Origin: JAGXQV01 sp964527565
GTDB lineage: Bacteria; Pseudomonadota; Gammaproteobacteria; Burkholderiales; Sulfuricellaceae
Length of the DNA stretch: 60,135 nt
Direction: 5' to 3'
Assembly (NCBI GenBank): GCA_964527565.1
Contig: CAZGOY010000019.1
Location: 1-60,135 of the forward strand
Shown here: piece after piece, positions 46,207 to 55,261 of the stretch
Position numbering within the stretch: the first letter of the stretch is position 1
Layout of the letters: every line of letters begins with the position of its first letter
Notes under the pieces: model-generated
Told to the model about the DNA's origin: nothing
What the model saw: only the letters and a program-made list of their open reading frames with translations
The model's database searches: none
Position numbers and translations under genes: made by a program

Positions 46207-47171
46207 GCCGCGTGCTGGTCACCGGGGCGAATGGTTTCGTCGGCCAGGCACTGTGCCCGCTGCTGGAAAAAGCCGGTTGGGAAGTACGCCGTGCCACGCG
46301 CAGCGCCACTGCTGTTGCCAACAATCCCGCAGCGGACAGCATTGCAGTGGGTGAGATCGGCGCACAAACCGATTGGCGCACGGCGCTGGATGGGATAAGC
46401 GCCGTGGTGCATCTGGCTGCGCGGGTACACCTCATGCAGGACGACGCGTGCGACCCGCTGGCGCAATATCGCGCCGTCAACCGCGACGGCACGGAAAACC
46501 TGGCGCACCAGGCGGCACGCGCCGGAGTGCGGCGGCTGGTCTATCTCAGCTCGATCAAGGTCAACGGCGAGCGCACCACGGGACAGCCGTTTCGCGCGGA
46601 AGACGCGCCGCACCCGCAAGACCCCTACGCGCGCTCCAAATGGGAAGCCGAACAGGCATTGCAGCGCGTCGCCGCCGCAACGGGGCTGGAAAGCGTCATC
46701 CTGCGCCCGCCGCTGGTGTACGGCCCCGGCGTGAAAGCCAACTTCCTGCGCCTGATGCGCTTGGCCGAACGCGGCATTCCCTTGCCGCTCGGCGCGGTAG
46801 ACAACCGGCGCAGCCTGCTTTATCTGGGCAATCTGGCGGATGCCGTGCGCGTGTGCTTGTCGCACCCGGCGGCAGCAGGAAAAACCTTTCAATTGAGTGA
46901 CGGCGCGCCGCTTTCCACCCCCGCGCTGATCCGCGCTCTCGCAGCGGCACTCGGCAAGCCCGCCCGCCTGCTCCCTGTTCCCCCGCCCCTTTTGCGCCTC
47001 GCCGGACGACTCGCGGGGAAAAGCGCGAAAATTGCCCGCCTGCTCGATTCGCTGGAAATCGATGGCACGCCGATTGAACGGGAACTGGACTGGCAACCGC
47101 CCTTTTCCCTTGAAGAGGGACTGGCGGCCACCGCCGCATGGTTCCGCGAAACGCGGCGGAATCCGTCATGA
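46203..47171 (+). CDS. NAD-dependent epimerase/dehydratase (WbpV-like)
   Basis: 322-aa SDR enzyme. VLVTGANGFVGQALCPLL binds the cofactor; catalytic residues lie in VYLSSIKVNGE and DPYARSKWEAEQ. In O-antigen loci the same arrangement (WbpV before WbpL and WbpM) makes UDP-QuiNAc or UDP-FucNAc by reducing the WbpM product. GTG start at 46203 overlaps the previous stop. Exact product cannot be called. Confidence 0.83.
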   Translation: MSRVLVTGANGFVGQALCPLLEKAGWEVRRATRSATAVANNPAADSIAVGEIGAQTDWRTALDGISAVVHLAARVHLMQDDACDPLAQYRAVNRDGTENLAHQAARAGVRRLVYLSSIKVNGERTTGQPFRAEDAPHPQDPYARSKWEAEQALQRVAAATGLESVILRPPLVYGPGVKANFLRLMRLAERGIPLPLGAVDNRRSLLYLGNLADAVRVCLSHPAAAGKTFQLSDGAPLSTPALIRALAAALGKPARLLPVPPPLLRLAGRLAGKSAKIARLLDSLEIDGTPIERELDWQPPFSLEEGLAATAAWFRETRRNPS

Positions 47172-47178
47172 GGCGCTC

Positions 47179-48171
47179 ATGAACACGGCGTTTCTCGCCC
47201 CCCTGCTGGCCTTCACCGTCACCGGGCTGGCCATTTCCCTGCTGCTGCGCAGCCGCCTGGCGCGATTCGCCCTGGACGATCCCAACCATCGCTCCCTGCA
47301 CGCCGCGCCCGTCCCGCGCAGCGGCGGGCTGGCGATTCTGGCCGGCGTGCTGGCGGGATGGAGCCTGGGGGTGCCCTCCTGGCTATGGCTGCCGCTGGGA
47401 CTGTCCCTGGCGCTGGCGGCGCTTTCCTTTGCCGACGACCTGTGGGGCCTGCCGGTGCGCTGGCGCCTGCCCGCCCATCTCGCCGCCGCAGCGGCGTTGG
47501 CTGGCGCCGGCTTGGCGACGCATTCGCCGTGGCTGCTGTTGCTGTTCGTTCCGGCCATCGTGTGGATGACCAATCTCTACAATTTCATGGACGGCTCCGA
47601 CGGTCTGGCCGGCGGCATGGCGCTGTCCGGTTTCGGCGCCTACGGTCTGGCTGCGTGGCTGGCCGGTGATGCGGCATTCGCCTGGGCGGCCTGGAGCGTA
47701 GCGGCGGCGGCGGCGGGTTTCCTGCTGTTCAATTTCCACCCGGCACGAATTTTCATGGGCGACGCCGGTTCGATCCCCCTCGGTTTTCTCGCCGCTGCCT
47801 TCGGCCTGCTCGGCTGGCAGCGCGGCCTGTGGCCGTGGTGGTTCGCCCCGCTGGTGTTTTCGCCCTTCGTCGCGGATGCCAGCATCACCCTGGCGAAGCG
47901 CTGGCTGCGCGGCGCAAGCATCCTGCAGGCGCACCGCGAACATTATTACCAGCACCTGGTGCGCATGGGCTGGGGGCACCGCCGCACGGCGCTTCACGCT
48001 TACGCGCTGATGGCTGCCGCAGGCGGCAGCGCCCTGTGGGGCACGGCGCAGGAAACGACCGTGCAGGCGCTCTTGCTGCTGCTCTGGTGTGCCGCCTATT
48101 ACGCGACGGCACGCTGGATTGATATAGAATGGATCAAATTCACGCAAACTGCCGCCGACCGTGACGCATAG
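47179..48171 (+). CDS. wbpL: Undecaprenyl-phosphate sugar-1-phosphate transferase (WbpL/WecA-like)
   Basis: 330-aa polytopic membrane enzyme that starts the lipid-linked repeat unit by moving a sugar-1-phosphate to undecaprenyl phosphate. About ten hydrophobic segments; NLYNFMDGSDGLAGG and FHPARIFMGDAGSIPLGF are the metal- and substrate-binding loops of the MraY/WecA superfamily; HREHYYQHLVRMGW is on the C-terminal cytosolic loop. ATG at 47179 lies seven bases after the previous gene. It overlaps the start of wbpM by 11 nt. Confidence 0.92.
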   Translation: MNTAFLAPLLAFTVTGLAISLLLRSRLARFALDDPNHRSLHAAPVPRSGGLAILAGVLAGWSLGVPSWLWLPLGLSLALAALSFADDLWGLPVRWRLPAHLAAAAALAGAGLATHSPWLLLLFVPAIVWMTNLYNFMDGSDGLAGGMALSGFGAYGLAAWLAGDAAFAWAAWSVAAAAAGFLLFNFHPARIFMGDAGSIPLGFLAAAFGLLGWQRGLWPWWFAPLVFSPFVADASITLAKRWLRGASILQAHREHYYQHLVRMGWGHRRTALHAYALMAAAGGSALWGTAQETTVQALLLLLWCAAYYATARWIDIEWIKFTQTAADRDA

Positions 48172-50050
48172 AGTCAATCCCCGCACCCTGCTCGCCTTCG
48201 CCCACGACATCCTGGCCGCCGTCATGGCGTGGCTGCTTGCCTTCTGGCTGCGCTTCAATCTCGACATCCCGGAGCATTACCGCGACAGCATGGCGCATTC
48301 GCTGGCCTGGATCGTTCCGGCGCAGGCGTTGATTTTCTGGGGATTCGGGCTGTATCGCGGCATCTGGCGCTACGCCAGCCTGCCCGACCTGAAGCGCATT
48401 CTGCTGGCGGTAGCCGCCGCCACCGTGGTCACCCCCTTGCTGCTGTACATGCTGCGCATGGAGGAAACGCCGCGCTCCGTGCTGCTGCTCGACCCCATCC
48501 TGCTGGTGCTGATCATGGGCGGCAGCCGCCTGCTATATCGCGCCTGGAAGGAACATCGCCTGCACGGCTTTTTGCCGCACGGCGGCGAAGCGGTGCTGGT
48601 GCTCGGCGCAGGCGAAACCGCCGCCAGCCTGGTGCGCGAGTTGTCCCACAGCCGCACCTGGCACATTGTCGGTCTGCTCGACGACGACGCCACCAAGCAT
48701 GGCCGCGACCTGCATGGCTTCAAGGTGCTGGGCGCGCTCGACGAACTGCCACACTGGGCGAAAAAGACCGGCGCCACGCATGCCATCATCGCCATGCCCG
48801 GCGTGCACCCCTCGGTGCGCCGCCGCGCCGCCGGGCTGTGCGGCGAGGCTGGCGTCGAAGTGCTGACCGTACCGGCCTTCGAGGACCTGGTGAGCGGGCG
48901 CGTCACCGTCTCGCAAATCCGCGCCGTGGAAGTCGACGACCTGCTCGGGCGCGACAAGGTGATCCTCGACAACCATGGCCTGCAAGACCTGATCGGCGGC
49001 AAGACCGTGCTGGTCAGCGGCGCGGGCGGCTCGATCGGCGCGGAACTGTGCCGCCAGATCGCCCGCTTCAAGCCCGAACTCCTGGTAATGCTGGAACTCA
49101 ACGAACTGGCGCTCTACCGCATGGAACAGGAATTCCGCGAACGCTTCCCGGAAACCCCCATCGTCTGCGCCATCGGCGACATCAAGAACCGGACGCGCGT
49201 CGAAGAACTGATGCGCCGTTTTTCCCCGGCGACGGTGTTCCACGCCGCCGCCTACAAGCACGTGCCGCTGATGGAAAGCGAAAACGCCTGGGAAGCGGTG
49301 CGCAACAACATCCTCGGCAGCCACGTGCTGGCGCGCGCGGCACAGGAACACGGCGTGAAAAAATTCGTGCTGATTTCCACCGACAAGGCGGTGAACCCCA
49401 CCAACGTCATGGGCGCCAGCAAGCGGTTGGCGGAAATGGTGTGCCAGGGCATGCAGCGCGAGGGTGGCACGGCTTTCATCATCGTGCGCTTCGGCAATGT
49501 GCTGGGCAGCACCGGCAGCGTGATCCCCAAGTTCCACGAACAGATCGCCAAGGGCGGGCCGGTCACCGTCACCCATCCCGACATCATCCGCTATTTCATG
49601 TCCATCCCCGAAGCCGCGCAACTGGTGTTGCAAGCCGCGCTGATGGGGCATGGCGGGGAAATCTTCGTGCTCGACATGGGCGCCCCGGTAAAGATCGCCG
49701 ACCTGGCGCGCGACATGATCCGGCTTTCCGGGTTTTCCGAGGAGGAAATCCGCATCGTCTTCACCGGCTTGCGCCCCGGCGAAAAACTGTTCGAAGAACT
49801 GCTCGCCGACGGCGAAAACACCCTGCCCACCCCCCACCCCAAGCTGCGCGTCGCCCAAGCGCGCAACGTCGATCCGCAATGGCTGGGCAGCCTGCTGGCC
49901 TGGCTCAAGCAGGAAGAGACACCGGATGAAATGGCATTGAAACAGGCGCTCGGACGCTGGGTACCGGAATACAAATGGCAGCAGCAGCCGGGTATCATCC
50001 CGCGGCGGCGCGCCAACGCTACGGAACTGAACCGGGAAAACAGCAAATAA
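48161..50050 (+). CDS. wbpM: Membrane-bound UDP-GlcNAc 4,6-dehydratase (WbpM/CapD-like)
   Basis: 629-aa protein. Four transmembrane helices in residues 10-125 are followed by an N-terminal Rossmann domain (VLVLGAGETAASLVREL) and the catalytic SDR domain (VLVSGAGGSIGAELCRQI). The catalytic stretch STDKAVNPTNVMGASKR has Met where ordinary SDRs have Tyr, as in WbpM. It makes the 4-keto-6-deoxy sugar used by the WbpV-like enzyme. GTG start at 48161. Last gene of the operon; no strong terminator seen before the converging hepT. Confidence 0.95.
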   Translation: MTHRVNPRTLLAFAHDILAAVMAWLLAFWLRFNLDIPEHYRDSMAHSLAWIVPAQALIFWGFGLYRGIWRYASLPDLKRILLAVAAATVVTPLLLYMLRMEETPRSVLLLDPILLVLIMGGSRLLYRAWKEHRLHGFLPHGGEAVLVLGAGETAASLVRELSHSRTWHIVGLLDDDATKHGRDLHGFKVLGALDELPHWAKKTGATHAIIAMPGVHPSVRRRAAGLCGEAGVEVLTVPAFEDLVSGRVTVSQIRAVEVDDLLGRDKVILDNHGLQDLIGGKTVLVSGAGGSIGAELCRQIARFKPELLVMLELNELALYRMEQEFRERFPETPIVCAIGDIKNRTRVEELMRRFSPATVFHAAAYKHVPLMESENAWEAVRNNILGSHVLARAAQEHGVKKFVLISTDKAVNPTNVMGASKRLAEMVCQGMQREGGTAFIIVRFGNVLGSTGSVIPKFHEQIAKGGPVTVTHPDIIRYFMSIPEAAQLVLQAALMGHGGEIFVLDMGAPVKIADLARDMIRLSGFSEEEIRIVFTGLRPGEKLFEELLADGENTLPTPHPKLRVAQARNVDPQWLGSLLAWLKQEETPDEMALKQALGRWVPEYKWQQQPGIIPRRRANATELNRENSK

Positions 50051-50088
50051 GCGCTACCGCGCCGCACACAGACGCAACGGATACGAAG

Positions 50089-50571
50089 TCAGGAAACCCA
50101 CCCCCGCCGCTCGATTTCCGCGAGCATCCTGTCGGCGGTGCCGGTCAGGGCCGACACGAAACCGTGCCCCGCAGCCAGCGCCCCCGCCAGCACCGCCACA
50201 TCCTCCACGTATTCATGCACCATCTGGTTGCGCAGGGCGCGCATCACCAGCCATTCCTCGGCGGACGTCAGCAAAGCGAGACGCTCCGCGCGGTCCAGGT
50301 TATCCATGACTGCCCCCGGACGCTCTCCCAGTGCCGCGAGCAACGCCGGCAACAGCTTGTCTCCCACGGCATCCTGCAAACGGCCGAACCTGCCGACGAA
50401 CGCCTCCACCCGCTCGGCGAGATCGGCATCGGTTTCCAGGCTTCGCGCGCGCTCCACCGTAAAAGGCTGCGCAAACAGGCGCCCGTCCGTTGTCTCCAGG
50501 TGGCGGCATTCCTTGCGGATAACCCGCGCCAGAAATTGCAGGCGTTGCCTGGTCTTGCCGTCGAGCGTCAT
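50089..50571 (-). CDS. hepT: HepT-type HEPN toxin, copy 2
   Basis: 160-aa all-helical protein with the RX4HXY motif (Arg114, His119, Tyr121 in RNQMVHEY). It differs strongly from HepT copy 1 at 3828, so the two are separate acquisitions. Its start overlaps the mntA stop by 4 nt; here antitoxin comes first, the reverse of copy 1. Faces the wbpM 3' end. Confidence 0.83.
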   Translation of the reverse strand: MTLDGKTRQRLQFLARVIRKECRHLETTDGRLFAQPFTVERARSLETDADLAERVEAFVGRFGRLQDAVGDKLLPALLAALGERPGAVMDNLDRAERLALLTSAEEWLVMRALRNQMVHEYVEDVAVLAGALAAGHGFVSALTGTADRMLAEIERRGWVS

Positions 50572-50867
50572 AGCAATTGCCCTTCCTTGAAAGCAATGTC
50601 GTGAATCGGCAGGCGCATGAGATTGGGCGCGCTGACCAGCACGTCCACCCTGCGTCCGTACATCAGCCGCGAAACCCTGGCAGACAGACGTGCCGCCAGC
50701 AAGGCCGGATTATCCGCCGGAACAGGCAATTCCAGCAGCAAGTCGAGGTCGCCGCCGCGCGCCGCATCATCGAGCCGCGACCCGAACACCCGCACCCGCG
50801 CCTGCTCCCCGGCAACTTCCGAGACTAGACGGCGAATGGCCTGGATATGTTCTTTACTGAGGCGCAT
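50568..50867 (-). CDS. mntA: MntA-type nucleotidyltransferase antitoxin, copy 2
   Basis: 99-aa minimal nucleotidyltransferase with GS-X9-DxD (Gly29-Ser30, Asp40 and Asp42 in GGDLDLLL). Expected to AMPylate the HepT tyrosine. ATG at 50867 is chosen over one two codons upstream because homologues start near MRLSKEH. It follows the TPR gene after 12 bases. Confidence 0.85.
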   Translation of the reverse strand: MRLSKEHIQAIRRLVSEVAGEQARVRVFGSRLDDAARGGDLDLLLELPVPADNPALLAARLSARVSRLMYGRRVDVLVSAPNLMRLPIHDIAFKEGQLL

Positions 50868-50879
50868 GAGCAAACCGGC

Positions 50880-52547
50880 TTACAAACTGTTGATGAGTTG
50901 CTTGAAGGCTTCATCCTGCGGCAGGGTGTGGATGTCCGCATCCTTCAATTCATCTTGGCGCAGTTCCTCCCCGCCTAACCGGATGGCCTGAGCGAGGGCG
51001 GCTTCCGCTTCCGCCGCATGGCCTTGCAGGAACAGGATGTACCCCCGGTTGCCGAGTGCCATCGGCCAATCCGGCTTGCGCGCCAAGGCCGACTCAACAT
51101 CCTCGCGGGCCAGTTTCAGCAGTTCACCAGCGGCGCTTGTGTCCCCAGCTTGCCAGCGCTTTTTGGCCTCGTAGAGCCGCGTAACTCCCTTTCTATTCTG
51201 CGCTTTATCTACCTGTTCGCGTAATACGGCTTCCGGGGCGTCACCGTAGCGTTTCGCCACTTCGTCGAAAACAGCAACAGCCTCGATATATTTCTCCATG
51301 TCTCTGAGCCGGATTCCCTTATTGACCAAAGCCATCGCCACACACTCGCGTAGCACAGCTTCCGGGGCGTTACCGTAGCGTTGCACTACTTCGCTGTAAA
51401 CGGTGATGGCCTCATCAATTTTTCCCTGTTCACCCAGCGCAACACCCATGTTGAGCAGCGCATTCGCCACCACCTCACGCAGATCAGCTTCTGGAGCGTT
51501 ACCGTAGCGATTCACTACATCGTTATAGGCGGCAATCGCATCCTCATTTTTCCCTAATTTGCTGAGACTAGCCCCCATGTTGACCAGCGCCATCGCTACC
51601 ACCCCACGCAAATCAGCTTCTGAAACATCGCCGTAGCGTTTCACCACTTCGTCGTAGGCAGCGATAGCCTCGTCGTGCATTTCCGTCTCGCCGAATTTAA
51701 TACCCTTGTTGAGCAACGCCCTTGCAACCACCTCACGCAGCGGCGCTTCCAATCTGTTGCCGTAACGATGTGCCACCTCATTGTAAGTAGCGATGGCATC
51801 CTCGTTTTTCCCAAGTTTGCTCAGCGCGACACCTTTGTTGAGGAGAGCTGGCGCTGCCTCCATTGGGGTATCCGAAACATCTACCGCTTTCCCAAAATTC
51901 TCAGCAGCAATTTCATACTTTTCTTCCTGAATAGCCTTGAAGGCCAAGGTCATCCAGTCGTCATAACCGTATTGCTGGGGAGCAATTGAGTCGAGTTTCG
52001 CGGCAGCGTCCTTAATTCTGCGTTCTTGCTCTGGTGTAGAGGGAATACGAATTTGTATTTGATTACTTAGAATTTTTATCAAACCTTCGGATTGCCGGAT
52101 ATTCTTTTGTAACCTATCAATTTCATAAGAAGCTGCCCTGTGAATTTGTTGAATAGCCACATCGATTTCCGGTTTAATTTGTTCATCAATGTGAGATTTC
52201 CCTTCCCGGCCTATCCAACCACTGATTTCCTTGCGCGCTTCATCCTTGGCCGCCAGCACGGCTTCCCTCGTCGATCTGATACTGAAAAACACCACGATGC
52301 CGGTAATCAAAGTTCCGAAGAGGGCAATGTAAAAACCCAGGTCACCAATGCGCTTGTCCTGAGAATCCAGGCGCACCTTGAAGGGTTCCAGGCTTTCCTG
52401 TTGCAGTTTGAGTTTGGTACCGATTTCGGGTGAAGGCTGGGTAATGGCAAGCGGGGCTTCTTTCCGTATGGGTTGCGTGTCGGCTCCGGCAGGCGCGGTA
52501 AGCGCGACGAGCATCGCACACAGGAAAGTCGTCAGGATGGTATTCAT
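50880..52547 (-). CDS. Membrane TPR protein with five 43-residue repeats
   Basis: 555-aa protein. Signal peptide (about 1-22, cut after GADT), coiled-coil stretch (about 45-70), a transmembrane helix (about 70-90) and a second coiled coil (about 100-165). Then TPR-like units, five of them on a strict 43-aa / 129-bp period (core LLNMGVALGEQGK-DEAI, then RYGNAPEA), followed by two degenerate units. Probably exposes its repeat domain on one face of the inner membrane as a protein-binding platform. No enzyme domain. Start at 52547 fits the signal peptide; the longer frame has none. Confidence 0.8.
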   Translation of the reverse strand: MNTILTTFLCAMLVALTAPAGADTQPIRKEAPLAITQPSPEIGTKLKLQQESLEPFKVRLDSQDKRIGDLGFYIALFGTLITGIVVFFSIRSTREAVLAAKDEARKEISGWIGREGKSHIDEQIKPEIDVAIQQIHRAASYEIDRLQKNIRQSEGLIKILSNQIQIRIPSTPEQERRIKDAAAKLDSIAPQQYGYDDWMTLAFKAIQEEKYEIAAENFGKAVDVSDTPMEAAPALLNKGVALSKLGKNEDAIATYNEVAHRYGNRLEAPLREVVARALLNKGIKFGETEMHDEAIAAYDEVVKRYGDVSEADLRGVVAMALVNMGASLSKLGKNEDAIAAYNDVVNRYGNAPEADLREVVANALLNMGVALGEQGKIDEAITVYSEVVQRYGNAPEAVLRECVAMALVNKGIRLRDMEKYIEAVAVFDEVAKRYGDAPEAVLREQVDKAQNRKGVTRLYEAKKRWQAGDTSAAGELLKLAREDVESALARKPDWPMALGNRGYILFLQGHAAEAEAALAQAIRLGGEELRQDELKDADIHTLPQDEAFKQLINSL

Positions 52548-52599
52548 GTAATAGTGTTCCTTTCCCAAAAATATGCCGCCGCAATTTCGTCATGCCGCC

Positions 52600-52624
52600 T
52601 TCGCGGCCGGGAGGCCGCTCCTAC
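52600..52624 (-). repeat. REP-type palindrome with GTAG head at the alr stop
   Basis: On the minus strand it reads GTAGGAGCGGCC-TCCC-GGCCGCGAA: a 6-bp GCGGCC/GGCCGC stem headed by GTAG, the form of REP elements mobilised by RAYT transposases. The TAG of the GTAG head is the stop codon of alr. Single copy in this window. Confidence 0.7.
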
Positions 52625-53706
52625 GTTCCGGCCATGTCTCCGCGTTCCACCACCGGCACCCTGGGCGCCAGGGCGCATAGCAGTTCGTAGCCGATGGTTC
52701 CTGCGGCTTGCGCTACCTCTTCTACCGGCAGGCCTTCGCCCCACAAGGTGACGGGACTGCCGACGTCGGCGGCGGGAACATCGGTCAGATCGGCGAACAG
52801 CATGTCCATGGAGACGCGGCCCACGGTGCGGGTGCGCTGGCCTGCGACGAGGATCGGCGTGCCGGTGGGAGCGTGGCGCGGGTAGCCGTCGGCATAGCCG
52901 CAGGCGACGATGCCGATGCGTGTGGGGCGTTCGGCGCGGAAGGCGCCGCCGTATCCGGCGCGCTCGCCCGCTGCCAGTTGCTGGACGGCGAGGATGCGGC
53001 TGGTGAGGGTCATCGCCGGACGCAGGCCGAGTTGCGCGGCGCTGGTATCGGAAAAGGGCGAGGCGCCGTAGAGCAGGATGCCGGGACGCACCCAGTCGGC
53101 GTGAGTTTGCGGATAGCGCAGGAGGGCGGCGGAATTGGCCAGGCTGCGCGGCAGGGGAATGCCCGCAACCGCCCGTTCAAAGCGTTCGAGCGGCTCAATG
53201 ACACCCGGCGCTTCGTCGGCGCAGGGGAAATGGGTGACCAGCGTGATGGCACCGACCGCAGGGCAAGACTGCAAACGCCGCAAGGCGGCGGGAAAAGCGG
53301 CAGGAGTGAAGCCGAGGCGGTTCATGCCGGTGTTGATCTTGAGCAGCACATCGATTGCGGCGGGAAGCCTGGCGCGCTCCAGCATGCCGAGTTGCGCCTC
53401 GTGGTGGATCACCGTGGTCAGGCGGTGTTGCGCCAGCAGGGGCAGTTCGTCCACGGAAAAAAACCCTTCCAGCAAGGCGATGACTTGGCCGTGCCCGGCT
53501 TCGCGCAGGGCGATGCCCTCCTCCACCCGCAGCACGGCGAAACCGTCGGCGGACTGCAAGGCGCGGGCGGCGCGCAGCATGCCGTGGCCGTAGGCGTCGG
53601 CCTTGATGACGGCGAGGATTTTGGAATGGGGCGCGTGGCGGTGCGCCACGCCGAGGTTGTGGGTCAGCGCGGCGAGGTCGATGCGCGCTTGCAGGGGACG
53701 TGCCAT
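52621..53706 (-). CDS. alr: Alanine racemase
   Basis: 361-aa PLP enzyme making D-alanine for peptidoglycan. It begins ARIDLAALTHNL, with the PLP Lys in AVIKADAYGHG; the C-terminal half has the catalytic Tyr region (GERAGYGGAF) and RVSMDMLFADLTD. The gene lies four bases after dnaB, a common linkage in this class. The last codons run into the GTAG of a REP element; the natural end may have been slightly altered by it. Confidence 0.95.
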   Translation of the reverse strand: MARPLQARIDLAALTHNLGVAHRHAPHSKILAVIKADAYGHGMLRAARALQSADGFAVLRVEEGIALREAGHGQVIALLEGFFSVDELPLLAQHRLTTVIHHEAQLGMLERARLPAAIDVLLKINTGMNRLGFTPAAFPAALRRLQSCPAVGAITLVTHFPCADEAPGVIEPLERFERAVAGIPLPRSLANSAALLRYPQTHADWVRPGILLYGASPFSDTSAAQLGLRPAMTLTSRILAVQQLAAGERAGYGGAFRAERPTRIGIVACGYADGYPRHAPTGTPILVAGQRTRTVGRVSMDMLFADLTDVPAADVGSPVTLWGEGLPVEEVAQAAGTIGYELLCALAPRVPVVERGDMAGT

Positions 53707-53710
53707 GGGA

Positions 53711-55075
53711 TCAATACGAGCCGCCGTGGGCGTAGTTCTCGAACTTGGTGTATTCGCCGAGGAAGGTCATGCGCACCATGCCGATGGGGCCGTTACGCTG
53801 CTTGCCGATGATGATTTCGGCGCTGCCCTTGTCCGGGCTGTCGGGGTTGTAGACTTCGTCGCGGTAAATGAACAGGATCAGGTCGGCGTCCTGCTCGATG
53901 GCGCCCGATTCGCGCAGGTCGGACATCACCGGGCGCTTGTTGGGGCGCTGCTCCAGACTGCGGTTAAGCTGCGAAAGGGCGATCACCGGCACGTCGAGTT
54001 CCTTGGCCAGGGCCTTGAGCGAGCGCGAGATTTCCGAAATTTCCGTGGCGCGGTTCTCGCCTTCGCGGTTCGCGCTCATCAGTTGCAGGTAGTCGATGAC
54101 GATCAGCCCGAGCTTGCCGGCCTGGCGGTACAGGCGCCGCGCGCGGGAACGCAGGTCCATGGAGGACAGCGCCGCCGATTCGTCGATATACAGGGGCGCG
54201 TCGTTGAGTTTGCCCAAGGCATAGGTCATCTTCTGCCAGTCTTCGTCCTGCAGGCGCCCGGTGCGCAGCTTGTGCTGGTCGAGCCGCCCCACCGAGCCGA
54301 TCATGCGCATCACCAGTTGCGTGCCGCCCATTTCCATACTGAAGATGGCAACCGGCAGGCCGGTTTGCAGCGCCACGTTTTCCGCGATGTTGATGGAAAA
54401 CGCGGTTTTTCCCATACTCGGGCGCCCGGCGACGATAATCAGATCGCCGGGTTGCAGGCCGGAAGTCTTTTCGTCCAGGTCGTGAAAACCGGTAGGAATG
54501 CCGGTCACGTCGTTGGGGTTGTCGCGGTGAAACAGGATGTCGATCTTTTCCACCACCTCGGTCAGCAGCGGCTGGATCGGCACGAAGCCCTTCTTGCCGC
54601 GCGCGCCTGCTTCGGCGATCTCGAACACCTTGGCCTCGGCCTCGTCCAGCAGTTGCGTGGTGGTGCGTCCGCTGGGAGTGAAGGCGCTTTCCGCGATGGT
54701 GCTGCCGACTTCCACCAGCTTGCGCATGACTGCGCGCTCGCGCACGATTTCGGCATAGCGACGGATGTTCGCCGTGCTCGGGGTGTTTTGCGCCAGCATG
54801 CCGAGATAGGCCAGGCCGCCCGCGCTGTTCAACTCGCCGCTGTTTTCCAGCGCTTCCGCCACGGTGACCACGTCCGCCGGTTTGGCGTGCTCGATCAATT
54901 TGCCGATGCGCCGGAAAATCAGGCGGTGATCGTGACGATAGAAATCGTCCTCGTGGACCACGTCGCCGATTTTGTCCCAGGCGATATTTTCCAGCAGCAG
55001 GCCACCCAGCACGGATTGCTCGGCTTCGACGGAATGGGGGGGGAGTTTCAGGGAATCGAGTTGCGGATCGTTCAT
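53711..55075 (-). CDS. dnaB: Replicative DNA helicase DnaB
   Basis: 454-aa hexameric helicase. The N-terminal domain opens LPPHSVEAEQSVLGGLLLEN; the RecA-like domain has Walker A GRPSMGKTAFSI, AIFSMEMGGTQLVMRM, Walker B LIVIDYLQLM and ALSQLNRSLEQR. No intein. ATG at 55075 is chosen from homologues. Confidence 0.97.
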   Translation of the reverse strand: MNDPQLDSLKLPPHSVEAEQSVLGGLLLENIAWDKIGDVVHEDDFYRHDHRLIFRRIGKLIEHAKPADVVTVAEALENSGELNSAGGLAYLGMLAQNTPSTANIRRYAEIVRERAVMRKLVEVGSTIAESAFTPSGRTTTQLLDEAEAKVFEIAEAGARGKKGFVPIQPLLTEVVEKIDILFHRDNPNDVTGIPTGFHDLDEKTSGLQPGDLIIVAGRPSMGKTAFSINIAENVALQTGLPVAIFSMEMGGTQLVMRMIGSVGRLDQHKLRTGRLQDEDWQKMTYALGKLNDAPLYIDESAALSSMDLRSRARRLYRQAGKLGLIVIDYLQLMSANREGENRATEISEISRSLKALAKELDVPVIALSQLNRSLEQRPNKRPVMSDLRESGAIEQDADLILFIYRDEVYNPDSPDKGSAEIIIGKQRNGPIGMVRMTFLGEYTKFENYAHGGSY

Positions 55076-55261
55076 CGGCGCGAGTATAACAGGGGGGGGT
55101 TATTCGCTGCCACAAGATGCCGCAGCCCGTGCTGGCGCCGGGGCCACGGAAAAAATATTTCTTATACAAGAATAAAATTAATTGAATATTGCGCTACATC
55201 ATCAAATGCTATTCTGCGCGGACTTCAAATAACAGATATTCTCGTCGGGAGATCGTCAATC
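55076..55261 (+). promoter_or_regulatory. dnaB-sat divergent region with palindrome
   Basis: 186 bases. A palindrome TTCTT-ATAC-AAGAA occupies 55159-55172 in AT-rich surroundings and is a plausible operator. A TATTCT at 55210-55215 could be a -10 box; the candidate -35 TTGCGC (55189-55194) has only a 15-bp spacer, so the promoter assignment is weak. GGGAG at about 55246 is the sat ribosome-binding site. Confidence 0.4.

Noticed and set aside
48229..49929. 566-codon plus-strand frame inside wbpM
   Set aside because: Shadow frame, Arg/Gly/His-rich low-complexity product, no start signal.
51237..51770. Regularly spaced repeats, possible CRISPR
   Set aside because: The 129-bp period is coding TPR sequence with similar spacers, not short identical repeats with unique spacers.
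53603..55261. Long plus-strand frame that continues into sat, giving a 955-codon reading frame
   Set aside because: The first 550 codons are antisense to alr and dnaB, both certain genes; sat starts at 55262 with its own ribosome-binding site.
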